DNA of 64,000 bases, from contig CM048849.1 of the NCBI GenBank assembly GCA_026545225.1, positions 43,176,336 through 43,240,335 on the forward strand, given 5' to 3'. Below the pieces are notes generated by a model. The model was not told where the DNA came from. It searched no databases and saw only the letters and a program-made list of their open reading frames with translations. The first letter of the stretch is position 1; each line of letters begins with the position of its first letter. This stretch comes from Cornus controversa. Taxonomy: Eukaryota > Streptophyta > Magnoliopsida > Cornales > Cornaceae. Made by a program: the position numbers and the translations under genes. Positions 36,165 through 47,200 of the stretch are shown in pieces.

Positions 36165-36445
36165 CATCGATCATCATCATACTTGCCTTTATCCCATAGA
36201 GATGGGGCCGGCCATGTAAATTCTCTTTTTTCATTCTTTCCTATTATAAATCAGGTCCTCTCTTAAATTTAGATTTTTTTAGTCGCTTTTAATTATTTCA
36301 TTTCACGTAAGTTTTGATCGGCCTCTTTGTCGCTTACTCTCTAAACAAATAAATCTTCCTCTCTTTATGAGTGCATCATCAGGTCTGTGTTGAATATGAC
36401 CATATCACCTAAGTTTATTTTTTCTAATTTTCTCATATACGCGCT
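36165..36445 (-). mobile_element. RTE-type LINE, 5'-truncated 3' end
   Basis: Minus-strand translation gives, with stops, LR-YGHIQHRPDDALIKRGRF and further on KKRIYMA-type residues, matching the C-terminal end of RTE-clade reverse transcriptase proteins. The 3' tail is ATGATGATG-like, as is usual for RTE. A 14-bp target duplication flanks it: ACATGTATTCTTTT (36151-36164) and ACATGTATCCTTTT (36446-36459). It split the MITE flank present at 28998-29030 in the sister unit. Confidence 0.8.
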
Positions 36446-36459
36446 ACATGTATCCTTTT

Positions 36460-36585
36460 GGGAGCTAAAATTCGCTCTGATAAAAATCACAAATATACTC
36501 TTAATACTTGATTCTTTTATTTATTAGTTAGGAACATTAATATCATTAATTTACAAAGAAGAGGATTGGGAGAATATCACCTCCC
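36460..36585. mobile_element. Short MITE, GATATTTG-type, shortened
   Basis: Left end GGGAGCTAAAATTCGCTC; right end GAGAATATCACCTCCC. Confidence 0.5.
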
Positions 36586-36759
36586 TATGCTTTTTTGGTG
36601 GTCATTAAATTTTGAAGTGTATTTTTATCATAACATAATGGTAACTTAGTATGAAAGAAACAAAACAAAGAAACAAACTACACATTGAAGTATCCATAGT
36701 TCTTTCATATATGTGATGATCTAGAAATTATAAAATATCACTTATTTGTAAATTTTCGA

Positions 36760-37130
36760 ATACCAACAAAAGTTTCCCTGTTCATCAAACAAGGTGGGGT
36801 GGATTTGTATATTGTCGAGGTCTAAAATCGTCTATAATTTCAAAATAAGAAAATAGTCTATTTACATGAGAATGTAACACTGCGTACATCTGACATTTGT
36901 CTGACCCAAAATGACCGAGTCTCATAAACTAAATTTGTTGGAACCATCTTCTTGTATCTAACAAAACGACCACATTTGGAGTAACAAATCCTCGGCCTGG
37001 ATCTAGGCTTTTGAAACAGATAGATCAGGTGGAGGGGGAACAAAGTGATAGTCTGAATCTAATGGACCCTCTTGATGCCAGTTATGAATTGGGTTTGGGC
37101 TTGATGAAAGTTCTCTTGACACCAAAGCCC
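36760..37130 (-). pseudogene. Type III C-terminal relic, second copy
   Basis: Same structure as 29275-29630 (GAAAATAGTCTATTT block, then ACCATCTTCTTGTAT), directly abutting copy H. Confidence 0.6.
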
Positions 37131-37162
37131 CGCATATATTATGAACTAGAATTTACAAAATA

Positions 37163-37981
37163 TCACTTTTTTCTAAACTTTCGGATACTAACAAAATTTT
37201 CCCCATACATCATATTACGGCGGAGTGGATCAGATTTTGTATAGTGTTGGGGGTTAGAGTCGCCCAGAAGCCCATTAGATTTTGGGCTTGATAGTGGTGC
37301 AACATAGCCACCTTGTACTGGGCCTGAGCTTGACCAAACCATTTTCTTGTAAGTGGCAAACCCACTAAGTTTAGAGTCTGAAACTTTAGCAAACCCACGG
37401 CCTGTGTAATGGAACCTAGAATATAGTGGATCTGGGTTTGATGAAGAATCTGGAGATCCAACAAAACCATGGATCTGGGCTTTTGAAACAGATGGAGCAG
37501 GTGGAGGTGGAAGAGAGCTATGGCGTGAATCTAATAGACCCTCTTGATACCAGCAAGGAAGTGGGTTTGGGCTTGATGGAACCTTTTTCTTCACATCAAG
37601 GCCCAAATGACCTTGGCTTGGGCCTGAAGGAGGAGCTGGCCTCCTCATATGAACAAAATCATGAATTTTTGCTTTATGAACATATGGAGGTTGCCTGAAG
37701 TGATGAAATGGTGCTACGTTTGATTGAACATGTCTTGACTTACTTTGCAAGGAACTGCGAGATTTTGAATCGAAAACGAGTCCTTCATGGTCGCCATGGA
37801 CATCCGGCATTTTCAACGGAGTGAGTGTTTTAGAAATTACATGATCCTTCACTCCGTTCATTTGAAAAAAAGACAAGAATGATGACGATGATCCCCCACT
37901 CCATATGAACATGGAAAAAAATGCAACAAGAAGAATCCTAAGAAACAACACTGTGACACTTCTTTTAGTATGCACTTCCAT
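37163..37981 (-). CDS. Type I peptide-precursor-like gene, copy H (272 residues, intact)
   Basis: Best reference copy. I start at 37981 (MEVHTKRSVTVLFLRILL), the codon shared with copies A, E and G, although an in-frame ATG lies 12 codons upstream. Residues about 8-27 are hydrophobic, followed by SGGSSSS: signal peptide or anchor. One DxHGDxExLVFDSKS unit lies at about 60-74. IDA-like box RRPAPPSGPSQGH at 113-125; CLE-like box KKKVPSSPNPLP at 131-142; then SSSNPDPLYSRF (179-190), KKMVWSSSGPVQGGY (212-226), LSSPKSN (230-236) and DSNPQHYTKSDP (241-252). The C-terminus is basic (IRKFRKK). TATAAA (minus) at 38037-38042 implies a very short leader. I recognise no exact family; a secreted multi-motif peptide precursor is inferred, not shown. 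Confidence 0.75.
   Translation of the reverse strand: MEVHTKRSVTVLFLRILLVAFFSMFIWSGGSSSSFLSFFQMNGVKDHVISKTLTPLKMPDVHGDHEGLVFDSKSRSSLQSKSRHVQSNVAPFHHFRQPPYVHKAKIHDFVHMRRPAPPSGPSQGHLGLDVKKKVPSSPNPLPCWYQEGLLDSRHSSLPPPPAPSVSKAQIHGFVGSPDSSSNPDPLYSRFHYTGRGFAKVSDSKLSGFATYKKMVWSSSGPVQGGYVAPLSSPKSNGLLGDSNPQHYTKSDPLRRNMMYGENFVSIRKFRKK
37556..37645 (-). other. Paired IDA-like and CLE-like boxes in copy H
   Basis: 37607-37645 encodes RRPAPPSGPSQGH, compared with the IDA/IDL core PIPPSAPSKRHN. 37556-37591 encodes KKKVPSSPNPLP, compared with CLE motifs such as RxVPSGPNPLHN; the near-invariant Gly is Ser here. Both are preceded by basic residues (RR, KKK). Confidence 0.6.
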
Positions 37982-38036
37982 CTCTCGTAAATGAACCCTA
38001 GAGGATCTTGCGAACATTAAATGAATGAAACTTGTG

Positions 38037-38042
38037 TTTATA
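38037..38042 (-). promoter_or_regulatory. TATA box of copy H
   Basis: CATATAAACAC on the minus strand, about 56 bp before the ATG. The same element is kept at 12870-12875, 18064-18069, 23673-23678 and 30510-30515 in the other type I copies; type II copies have lost it with their 5' deletion. Confidence 0.6.
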
Positions 38043-38309
38043 TGGGGCTCAACCTTGATTTATATTGATAAAGTACTGTAATTGACATAGAAGCTTACCA
38101 AATGAACGTTACGATGTTCCCCATTTTGGGTAGGGTTTGGCAATCCCACTAACCAAATTTATTTACTCGTTTAACTGAATCTTGCAATTTCAATTTCATG
38201 CCACCATGTAATTGTAAGATTAAAAAAAAAAAAAAAAAAACCAATATTTAACAACCCCCACATCAACTTCGTTTGACAGTTGGCCACACACACACATATA
38301 CTTTTCTTT

Positions 38310-38674
38310 TTCTTTTTTTCCACATTTCAGGGAATAAAAAAAGACCTTTAATTCATTTATGCAGTTATTTGTTAAGCTAAAAAATGACATCTCTGTAAAT
38401 CAGATGCAAACATGAGTTCTCAGATTTTAAGCTACTATGGATTTCATCTCAACTTCTCTCTGCCTTGAATGAGTATAGAAATCAAAAATTAAGATATAAG
38501 CTACATAACGTCTGCCTATTACATTCTGCATCAACTATAAAAGCAACAGACGCATAATTCCCAATTCGTCAGGAAATTCTTGAAGGTTTTCAACTCATAT
38601 CCGTACCATTACAGAACAACAGTTCCGCAGATACAAATTTTCCACAAATACCTCTGACAAATTGAGAAAAGGTT
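38310..38674 (-). other. 3' flank/3' UTR of NOPCHAP1-like gene, source of array blocks
   Basis: This lies directly after the stop codon of the NOPCHAP1-like gene. Diverged copies sit in units B, D and F. A poly-A run on the plus strand at about 38223-38240 marks the border with copy H upstream DNA. Confidence 0.7.
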
Positions 38675-41600
38675 CTATGAGAGCTCAATAATCTTGGGTC
38701 GCTTTTTTGACTGATGATTTCTAGCAGGTTTAGATCTTTTAGATTTCGTAGGAGAGCATGTGTCATTGTCATCGTCGTCGTCATCATCATTGCTGTCATC
38801 ATTATTATCGTCACTGTCATTGTCATCATCGTCGCTGTCATCACTGCTATCTTCAGATTCCGTCCCACTACTGCTACCAGCCAAAGAAATCACTGGTTGA
38901 TCACCGGCAATTGCTGACTCAGCTGCAGCAACAGCCTCAGGGGTATGAAGATCAGCAACACCCAGCATCAAATCCTGTGATTTGATGCGCCAAATAATCA
39001 ACTTAGAAACATGTTGGCTGCCAATTGTCGGAAGGCAAAGAAAATAAAAAGAAAGCCCTCATTTACCATTTCAATGTATTCAGCTTCGTTTCCAGTGAGC
39101 ACTTCAATGTCATAGTCCTTAGAACTGTCCTGCATTTTATCAAGGCACACTAACATCAGAATTTAAGAGAATGAATGGAATTAGGATAGAAAATTTGATT
39201 CCTTTACAAGATGTGAATATTATGTTTACCTTTGCATCTATCTGCAGCCTTTGATTTGCTTCCGATATGACACCCAAAAAATCCTTCACTTTTCCCAGAA
39301 CTGAAGTAGTGACAAAATAAGCATAAGCTGTAATGGGAATATTGCTTCTACTTTTACCTATTTACTCTAGGGTAGAACCGTAGAAGCATCAGTTTTATTC
39401 GGGATACTAAAACCTTATGAAGCACGGACACTTAGGACTAAATGGACACTACCTCATCTGACACTAGAAAAGAATCAGAAGCAGGAAATATGCATCAATT
39501 CTTCTTTCTTCTTTTTTTTTTTTCCTTATTTGTTTCAAAAGAAATTGAATATTATACACATGATCAAAATAAGTCAAGCATTTAATAATGGACACTTCAA
39601 GAATCCACCACTAAGAAAGGGATATAACGAGGAATTAGTGGTTGTACACATGATATTTGTTGAGTGTATACTTCCAAGTTATGCAACTTTGAATTGATCA
39701 AATTATATGTTTCTCCCATATTAAATATTTACACATATATTGAATCTTGTCCCATCCAATCATTTAAAATTACCATTTCAGTGTGTCCTTGCCATGATGT
39801 GTGTCCATATTCATGCTACATAACAACCTCTAACATATATTATATAACTAAGCTGGGACTCTGATTTTCCATATGAATACTTAAGTTTGTAATAATACCC
39901 TCAATTATTTTCTTTATCCCACTAAGCAAGTAGTTGCTATCAATACTATATTCACAACAAACAGGAGGACGAACAGAGACAGGGACTGGTTCTTGGCTCA
40001 TCAGTTTTCTTAACAGATTCAAGATAAATTCACAAGGCAGTGGCATCTCTTTAGCATCTACAGCAGCATGCGTAGCAATAGCTGTATATCAGCTGCATTC
40101 ATATCTATTTCTTTAGCTATTGGACCTAGCAAAACGGATTCATCGAACCATACAGATGATCAAGTAATGATAGAATACAACAACGAAAAGGAGATTTCTA
40201 GATCTCACATCTACTTAAATCATGGAATATAATAATCTACTTCATAAAATATTACAGACCAACTTGTCAAATTCACATTACTCCCCGATTTTCACTTACC
40301 AACGTGAAACTCATAATGCACAGAAATAAACTAAAAAATTTCCATTGATTTCTGGTTCAAATCTAGGATGGCATAGTTGTGCCAGAAAAAAAAAAAGAAG
40401 GGCATAAGACTCCACAAATGCATTTGGTTTGGGGGAAAATAGCTCACTTGATAGAATTCCGCTCTTCCAATTGGGTTGTTCCAATTACATGTTTGGATAT
40501 TTATTTGTCCGGGCGGTAATAGTATCTTGTGCCTCACTTTTTCAAGGTCAATAAATAAGAACAACTATTCTATGTCCAAAACTCGGTCTGCTTGCTCCAG
40601 CAAAAGTTCATATACTGTGTCTCCAACACACTATATGAGAGAGAGAGGGGGAGAGAGAACTCTCCTTGTACGAGTTATTTCTTGACTGTTCCCTTGTACT
40701 TTTTTATGAGGTAACAATGATTGAAATTTCTTAAACACAAATTGAGGTCTTAGCTGTCGCAACTAAAGTGATAATTTTGTATGAAAAGAAGTTACAAATC
40801 ATCAACTTCATAAGACTTGATGGTTAGATTACCTATAAGCCTTTAAAGAAAGAAACAAAAAACAAGCAAGTTTCAATTATCAATCATAACAGTGCCCACA
40901 CTGCTCTTAAGAGCAATTTTTACAGTGTAAAAGTAAAAACCTCTACTTGACAATATTTCGGAGACTGCGCAAAATTAGAAGAAAAGTGCTCAGGTAAATC
41001 ACTTATAACCAATTAATATTAAAATGTTAAAATAATAACTGAATCACCTGGGTTGCTAAAAGCGATTGAATTTGTTTTTAGTTTTCTCATTTATAAACAA
41101 AAGAACAATGTATTTTGTTTTAATATATTAACTTTTTGCAATTAAAATCTGTTTGGTAACTACCGAACAAGAATCAAATTTTCATAGGTGGGTAAGTCCC
41201 TCTTGCTGCATTATAAGAAATATAATGATCCTCAAACATTTTTTTTTTTTGAGGAGTGTTTTTCATCATCAATTTTTAAGTCATTTTTTTGCTTACAACA
41301 TTAAATTCTATTCTCATATCTAAAATGTTAACAATACTAGAGAAATTTAAATGCTACTTTTAACTTAGAAACTGTATTCTGTTTGTATAAATAGAAAATA
41401 ACTTTTTAACCGTATCGATGCACAATCTTACTATCAGAAAAAGCCCTAATTAAACAGAGATTATCAATATAATTGTTCTCCACCAGAATCTAAAACTTAG
41501 ACCATTGCAGTCAAGTGTGGAAAATGGAACAACAGTTCGACGTCAGGAGATCAAACATTATGCAACATTAGGGATGCAAAAGACTTGGAAACAAGGTTTC

Positions 41601-42293
41601 CTGCCCTGCCACTAAAGAGATGGATTGAGGAAGAATCTCAATTAGGCAGGGAAGGTTTGGCAGAAAATATGATACCCAACAAATCAAACACCCAGCAAAA
41701 TTATCTCCATTTTAAACCAATCTTGATAGTTTCACTCAACACGTGTGTCCCCTTTAAATTTGCTTGAAATTATATGTGGGTTTGTGGTAAAAAAATTGAA
41801 GAATCCATTGGAAACTCTGTTTCAATATTTCAGACCCATTTCCCCAGAATTTCCACAACCTATGTATAACAACTTGCTTCCAATTGATATACTGGCTCTG
41901 AACAATATATGGATATGTATATATAGATGTATATGATTATACACGTAGTATGAAAATACGCACACATATAAGATTCACAGTGAAGCACCTTGGCTTTTGG
42001 GAGCAGAAGTCATGGGCTCTCCATTAGGAGGTTGGGACTTTGTGGTCTGAGGCTGCAACAAGTCATCATTTTTGCAAACAACAAGCTTGGATTCTGCAAT
42101 AATAATACAATGATTTAGTAGAGATTAGATTAGCGCACATAAAATTATATTACATACACATATATATAACAAACATACAGTGAAAGAAAACAGAACATTA
42201 AGACAGAGAGATCATGAGAGAGAGACCTATAGTTGAGGGAGAGTTCTTGCCCTCCAACTGCAGAAGATCTTTGCTGTTACCTTTGCCCTCCAT
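38675..42293 (-). CDS. NOPCHAP1 (C12orf45)-like protein, DUF4598 type
   Basis: Five coding exons: 42227-42293, 41989-42093, 39230-39300, 39067-39129 and 38675-38974; all junctions are GT-AG with matching phases, giving 201 residues (MEGKGNSKDLLQLEGK to RPKIIELS). The core is VLGKVKDFLGVISEANQRL, then YDIEVLTGNEAEYIEMDLML; it resembles human C12orf45/NOPCHAP1 (VKxFLxxxxxANxxL, then a conserved IExxxGxExxxIxMDxxL). The human protein helps load NOP58 onto R2TP during box C/D snoRNP assembly; a similar nucleolar role is inferred. The C-terminus is a long Asp/Asn/Ser run encoded by GAT/GAC repeats (38775-38850) followed by a Lys/Arg-rich tail, perhaps a nuclear signal. The intron 39301-41988 is large and holds no second gene that I can see. 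Confidence 0.82.
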
Positions 42294-42339
42294 CTCTCTC
42301 CTCTCTCTCTCTCTGAAGTAGAGGCGATCTAGGGTTTAA

Positions 42340-43161
42340 GGTTGTTGGGTAACATGAGTGAGCCAGTATCCTCTGCCCTATTCGGTATGTGCCCTACCCG
42401 TGCCCTACCCATGCCCTACCCGGATTCTACGTCGTTTTAATTAGTTACCTAAAAAAACTGACCTCCTTCCTCTTCCTTCACCGGTCACAATATTTTGTTA
42501 GTTTAATATTATATTAATATTTTATAATTATAACTTTTGCTTTCATTCCTTTTAGCTGCACGTGTACTCTAACATATTATATTAATATTATATAACTTTT
42601 GCTTTTTATTTCTTTTAGTTTAAATTTTTTTTTAATTTTTTATTTTTTTATGTGCTAACTACTTATAAGTTTTTCAATTGTTATTAATTTTATTATTAAA
42701 ATATCAGTAACTTAAAGTTCAATGTTATTATATGATATTTTTTCAATTAATTTCTAATTAATTTTTTTTTTGTATACATAATCAATGGCTGAATTTTTTT
42801 ATTTACAAAAAATTATTTCTTAGCACAAAAATGCAAGTTTTTTTTAAGTTATAAGGATGATGAATTATAGATTTGAAGATAGTGAAATATAAACTTTCTT
42901 ACGGGTTGTGTTATTTTATATGGAGTATTTCACTGAGTTTAAGGTTGTTTTCTACTTGCTAACTTGTTAATTCGAGCTCGATCCATGTTCGAGTTTTTTA
43001 GTTTGGATTAAATTAAAAATTGACTATAAAATTAAATTGAATGTGGATTAAAACAAACTAAGGACTGTAATACTTTAAAACTAGAAAATATTTAAAAACT
43101 AAGAAAAATAAACATGTGCAGTATATTTAGATTGGTAACTTTGGATTGGGTTCAAGTTGAA

Positions 43162-43196
<35 letters not shown>

Positions 43197-43563
43197 TGGG
43201 CTTCGCTTGGGTTATGTAAATTGGTTGGGTTAAACTTGTTAATTAGTTGATTTAATTTGCCATATCTGACATAATAACTGATAATCAACTTACAACAGTG
43301 GATTGCCAATTTTAAATACGTGAGAGAAAGGTTTTATTAAAGTTATTTTTTAATTTTATTTTATAATTTGTAAAAAAAAAAAATCATTATCTAACAAATT
43401 ACTTTGTTTTGCCACCTTGAAGAAAGGGTGCTGTGAAAAGATAAAAATATAAAAAAAATAATAAAATAAATAAACTTTTGGCCCATTAGTATTTCCTCTC
43501 CCTTTAAAAAATAAAAGGCAAAGATTTCGAGTCTTCCCGAGCAGGCACGGATGCCCCCACTGA

Positions 43564-43607
<44 letters not shown>

Positions 43608-44299
43608 TTATAAGTTAGTCTAATTTTGAAAATGCCCCCATTGAAATTATAAAAAAAAGCAATTCTAGTGCACGAAATTCATATTATTGCGGGATGGTCA
43701 AATATACAAAACCTTACCTCCTCCGTATGCGAAGAGTTATTTTTTTTATTTTTTTATCAGGCAAGTAAAACCACACATGCACACTACCTCCACTGAAGCT
43801 TGAACGTAAACTTCCCTTCGAAAATGTAAAACCTTTATGTCACTCGACCAATTGGTCTTTGGCCGACTCTTACTTTGTTTAATTGGTCGACTCTTACTTT
43901 GTTTCGACCCGGTGACCTTCAAGTCGAGCAATACTTCTAGTTAAAGAAATGTTATGTTTGGAAAGTTATACCAGACAACATGCAGTTCTCAAGCAAAATA
44001 TAAATCAATGAGCAACTATAGTATTGACATGATTTGTTTGCTATATAGTAGATATATCTATATATTATTCCCCTGGAGGATGAAATTTTCGTACATAGGC
44101 TTCTCATGTAGCCGATAGGGTATAATTAAGCATATATCTCATATTAAGCAGCAAGCTCGTGGAAGAATGGAGGAATTCTCATCCAAGCCTCTCCCATACC
44201 GTCACTGATATTCGACCCCGGCACATCTCTGTAAATGCTACGATTCACTGGAAATGCACAGCCAGAGATTTAACTTGTAACACGGTTGGTGAAATTGAG
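42340..44299. other. Intergenic, promoter side of NOPCHAP1-like gene
   Basis: Very AT-rich with two TA microsatellites (43163-43192 and 43568-43607). CT-rich sequence at 42294-42320 is probably the 5' UTR. Near 43545 and 43633, GATGCCCCCACTGAA and ATGCCCCCATTGAAA look like remains of the GGACGGAGCCAG-type element. No gene seen. Confidence 0.55.
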
Positions 44300-47200
44300 C
44301 TATTTAGAGTTGTCAACAAAGAGTATCTTCTCGGGATGGAAAGGACCGCGCTCACTGTGTGTAACATGGCCATTCCACCTCATCCGGTCTGTGATGCTTT
44401 TAACTTTCACAATGACATCCACATGATCTCTTATTACAACGGCCCCTTCAGGGCGAAGAATCCGATACATTTCAAAAAGAATGCCAATAATGTCACACCT
44501 GCATAAAGACCAGATAAGTTTAAGATAATAACATTACATTATCAACTTGTATCTTCTAATTAATTTTCTCTCTGCCCACATAGTGAAGAAATTCAACAAA
44601 CCAAACCAAGTACTGCTAGAGAGAGTAGAAACTGAGAAAAGTATCTACAAATCTATCAACACTTTCACTTTCCTACACACCTCAAGCTAAGTAAATGTAT
44701 GTGAAGAATAGTTACTAAATTCTTTCCAAACTAAGTACTCTCTTCCAACCAACAAAACCAGAAGATTTTAGTAAAAAAGTCATCTAGACAGTTGCACCAT
44801 TTGCACCAAATTCCATATATGAAAGAAGAAAAGCAGAACATTCAAAATTAAAACTGACTGCTATTGCCTTCGTAGCATTTGGATGACTCACAGAAATAGC
44901 ACCTATCTATTGGGTTTTATGAAATATTTGAATGACAGTTAATTATTGCATTTAAGCAAGTCAAGTTGCTTCAATAAATAGAAGACAGAAAAGTTTCCAA
45001 TACCTTAATAAATTTCTTCTTTGAAAATTATACTTTCTATCAACTTACTAGACCAATTTATGAGTCAAATGCCAAGTAAAACACAAAGAGAGGGTTAATT
45101 TTCCACGGGACATCTAAACATCTCCTATAGAAACGCTAGGAATTTAAATACTTACTTGTTCATGTACATGCTAAATAAACCATCAGCGTGTATAAAGTCA
45201 TATGTTCGAGGGTAAGTTGAGAAGGGCTCACACCTGCAAGCAAGAATATCTTGTAAAATCAGCAGTTTAATTGGAAAAACAAAATATTTCATAATTAACA
45301 AACTTGCTATGGTTTTCTAAATTCATAGAACAAATTAAAGTGGATTAATCTAATAATATCAAAGAGTGATGAAACCAAATACGACGGCCAAGTGTCAAAC
45401 AGTTGCTCTGTTAGATTACAAGGAAAATGCTGGTGGAGACATCACACTTTGATGCTTTAAGTGAAAAAATCAGGAACACACAAAACCAGAAAACTAGAGA
45501 AGCCAGAGAAATCCAATTCCAATCGTTGAAAGATTTTTTCATGTCATCCCAAATTTGTGGTTACTTAATTTGTGGAGAATCGGTAGTACCAGCAGCAAAC
45601 ACCTTATTTTCCTTGTTATAGTTCAACTTCTAATTATAAAAACCTAAGCTCTGTGGTGGTAATAAATTTAACATATAACACAAACTGTGGGTTAAGAATA
45701 TTGTTATTTTTTGACGTAGACATGGTTAGGCCCTGTACATACTTTTAGCAAATGTCAGATGTATTTAAAGATCTTATTTCATTCAAGTTACTAGCATAGC
45801 TATCCAACAATGCTACTCCAGGTTTTAGACTCAGATGCTTTAATAAGCAGCAAAATTCCAACATTTACAAGCAAAAAATGACTGAACAATCATTAAGTAT
45901 GTCACAAAAGACAATAAACACTTTTCTCTCTTTCATTTTTATTTTTATTTTTATATCATCCGAAAGAAAGAAAAAAGGAAAGAAAAAACCTTCAAGTCTC
46001 ACCAGTTCATGTATGTTCCAATAAGGCCACGTTCATAGATCACACCAAGCGTATTGTTATTTGCATCAACAGGAACCACATTCATAACCCAAACTGGGTA
46101 CTTGGAAAGTGCAGCTGCAAAACCTCCTAAGCCAGCATTCATGTCCATAATATTTCTATATCTACCAGCAAAGAGAGATTTGAGAATACTTCCATAGTAC
46201 AGAACTCTCCTTTTCCATAATTGATTATCTTCATTAAAGGTCCTGATGGTAGTGCCTTTCACCATGCCGCTTTTAATTCTTGGTGGAGCAGTAATCAACC
46301 TTTGAGGCCATTTTTCAAGAGCACCCCCAGCAGTATCCTGGATATCTGTCACCCTTGGAAGAGGAGTAATACATGTATCTATCTTCTCGTACCTAGAGAA
46401 AAAAGTTAATATTTTCAAAATGATGAATTTTTCTTATAGGGGTCACTGCTTCGTGCAATAGTAGAAACTTGGGTTGCAAGCGTCAAAATGCCAGTTTGAA
46501 TGCAAGAGCAGCCACATTTTACAAAATAATGCAAAAAGTTAAGTTTGTTTCTATTCTCTACCCTCCCAGCACCCTGCTAGGTGGGAGCAACATTAGGTAA
46601 TGGCCTTTTAGAGAATTTTATTAATAGCTTGCTTTTTTACATATCATTTACAACATTGTGAAATTCCATAGAAAGTAGCCAGAGACTACATACCCAAAAA
46701 GAAACTTGCCTAGAAATTGTGCAATTACAATGTCTCAAAATTGACTTATGCTCAGTAGAATGCTGATGATGGAGGGAGAAAAAAGATATAAATTTGAATT
46801 TTAGAAAAACAGTTCCAACCCCTCGAAAGTTGTAATATTCAAAAGTTCTCTCCCTTTCCCGCTTCTCAGTAATCATACGTTACATTTCAAAAAGGAACTA
46901 GATTGTAGACAAAAGTATGTTAAATGCATCGGAAACGTTTTGGATTGTAAATTCTGGCCTCTTTTAGGGGGGGAAAAAGAAAAAAGAAACAAATTAGAGA
47001 CTAAAACGAGGAAATTAAAACTTAGGAAATTAATTGACGAAAGATGAATGGTAGCTTGGATTCTAAAATGAGCTCTAAAACTTTTGGTACTGGAAATTTG
47101 GATTGATGTGAAACAGCACATGCAAAAGCTGTGTAGAAGGATGCTTTTATGTTACCAATATTGAGGTAGAAGCAATATTGCACAAGCCAATTCAATTTTT

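Larger units (their letters stand above)
8700..38670 (-). repeat. Degenerate tandem array of an IDA/CLE-like peptide-precursor gene family
   Basis: Five type I copies (ATG at 12815, 17998, 23613, 30455, 37981) alternate with 5'-deleted type II copies (about 14.1-14.8, 20.5-21.1, 25.9-26.75, 31.8-33.05, 35.66-35.79 kb); two C-terminal relics (type III) precede the last two type I copies. Spacers recur with each unit: a block near GCTTTATACTACTTAGGC (for example 8810, 19555, 24870, 31155, 33455), a block with GACACAAGGTCTTCTTAGGA (10050, 19690, 25018, 31310, 33600), a short MITE, then the gene. ATG-to-ATG distances are 5183, 5615, 6842 and 7526 bp; after removing the later 1.4-kb and 0.5-kb insertions they are about 5.2-5.6 kb. 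The left edge lies just beyond the PUX11 promoter; the right edge is the 3' flank of the NOPCHAP1-like gene. Confidence 0.85.

Noticed and set aside
37210-37470. Second ORF in another frame within copy H
   Set aside because: Same region read out of frame; the frame with the conserved boxes and C-terminus is uninterrupted.
8700-38670. Possible CRISPR-like or satellite array
   Set aside because: Repeats are kilobase-scale gene units with transposon insertions in plant DNA, not short direct repeats with spacers and not a simple satellite.
38714-38985. Plus-strand ORFs rich in Val/Ile or His/Cys
   Set aside because: Antisense readings of the Asp-rich triplet repeat of the NOPCHAP1-like exon.
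44159-44506. Plus-strand ORF of 115 codons
   Set aside because: Antisense to the last PMT exon, which carries the conserved CDII...RDHVDV sequence on the minus strand.
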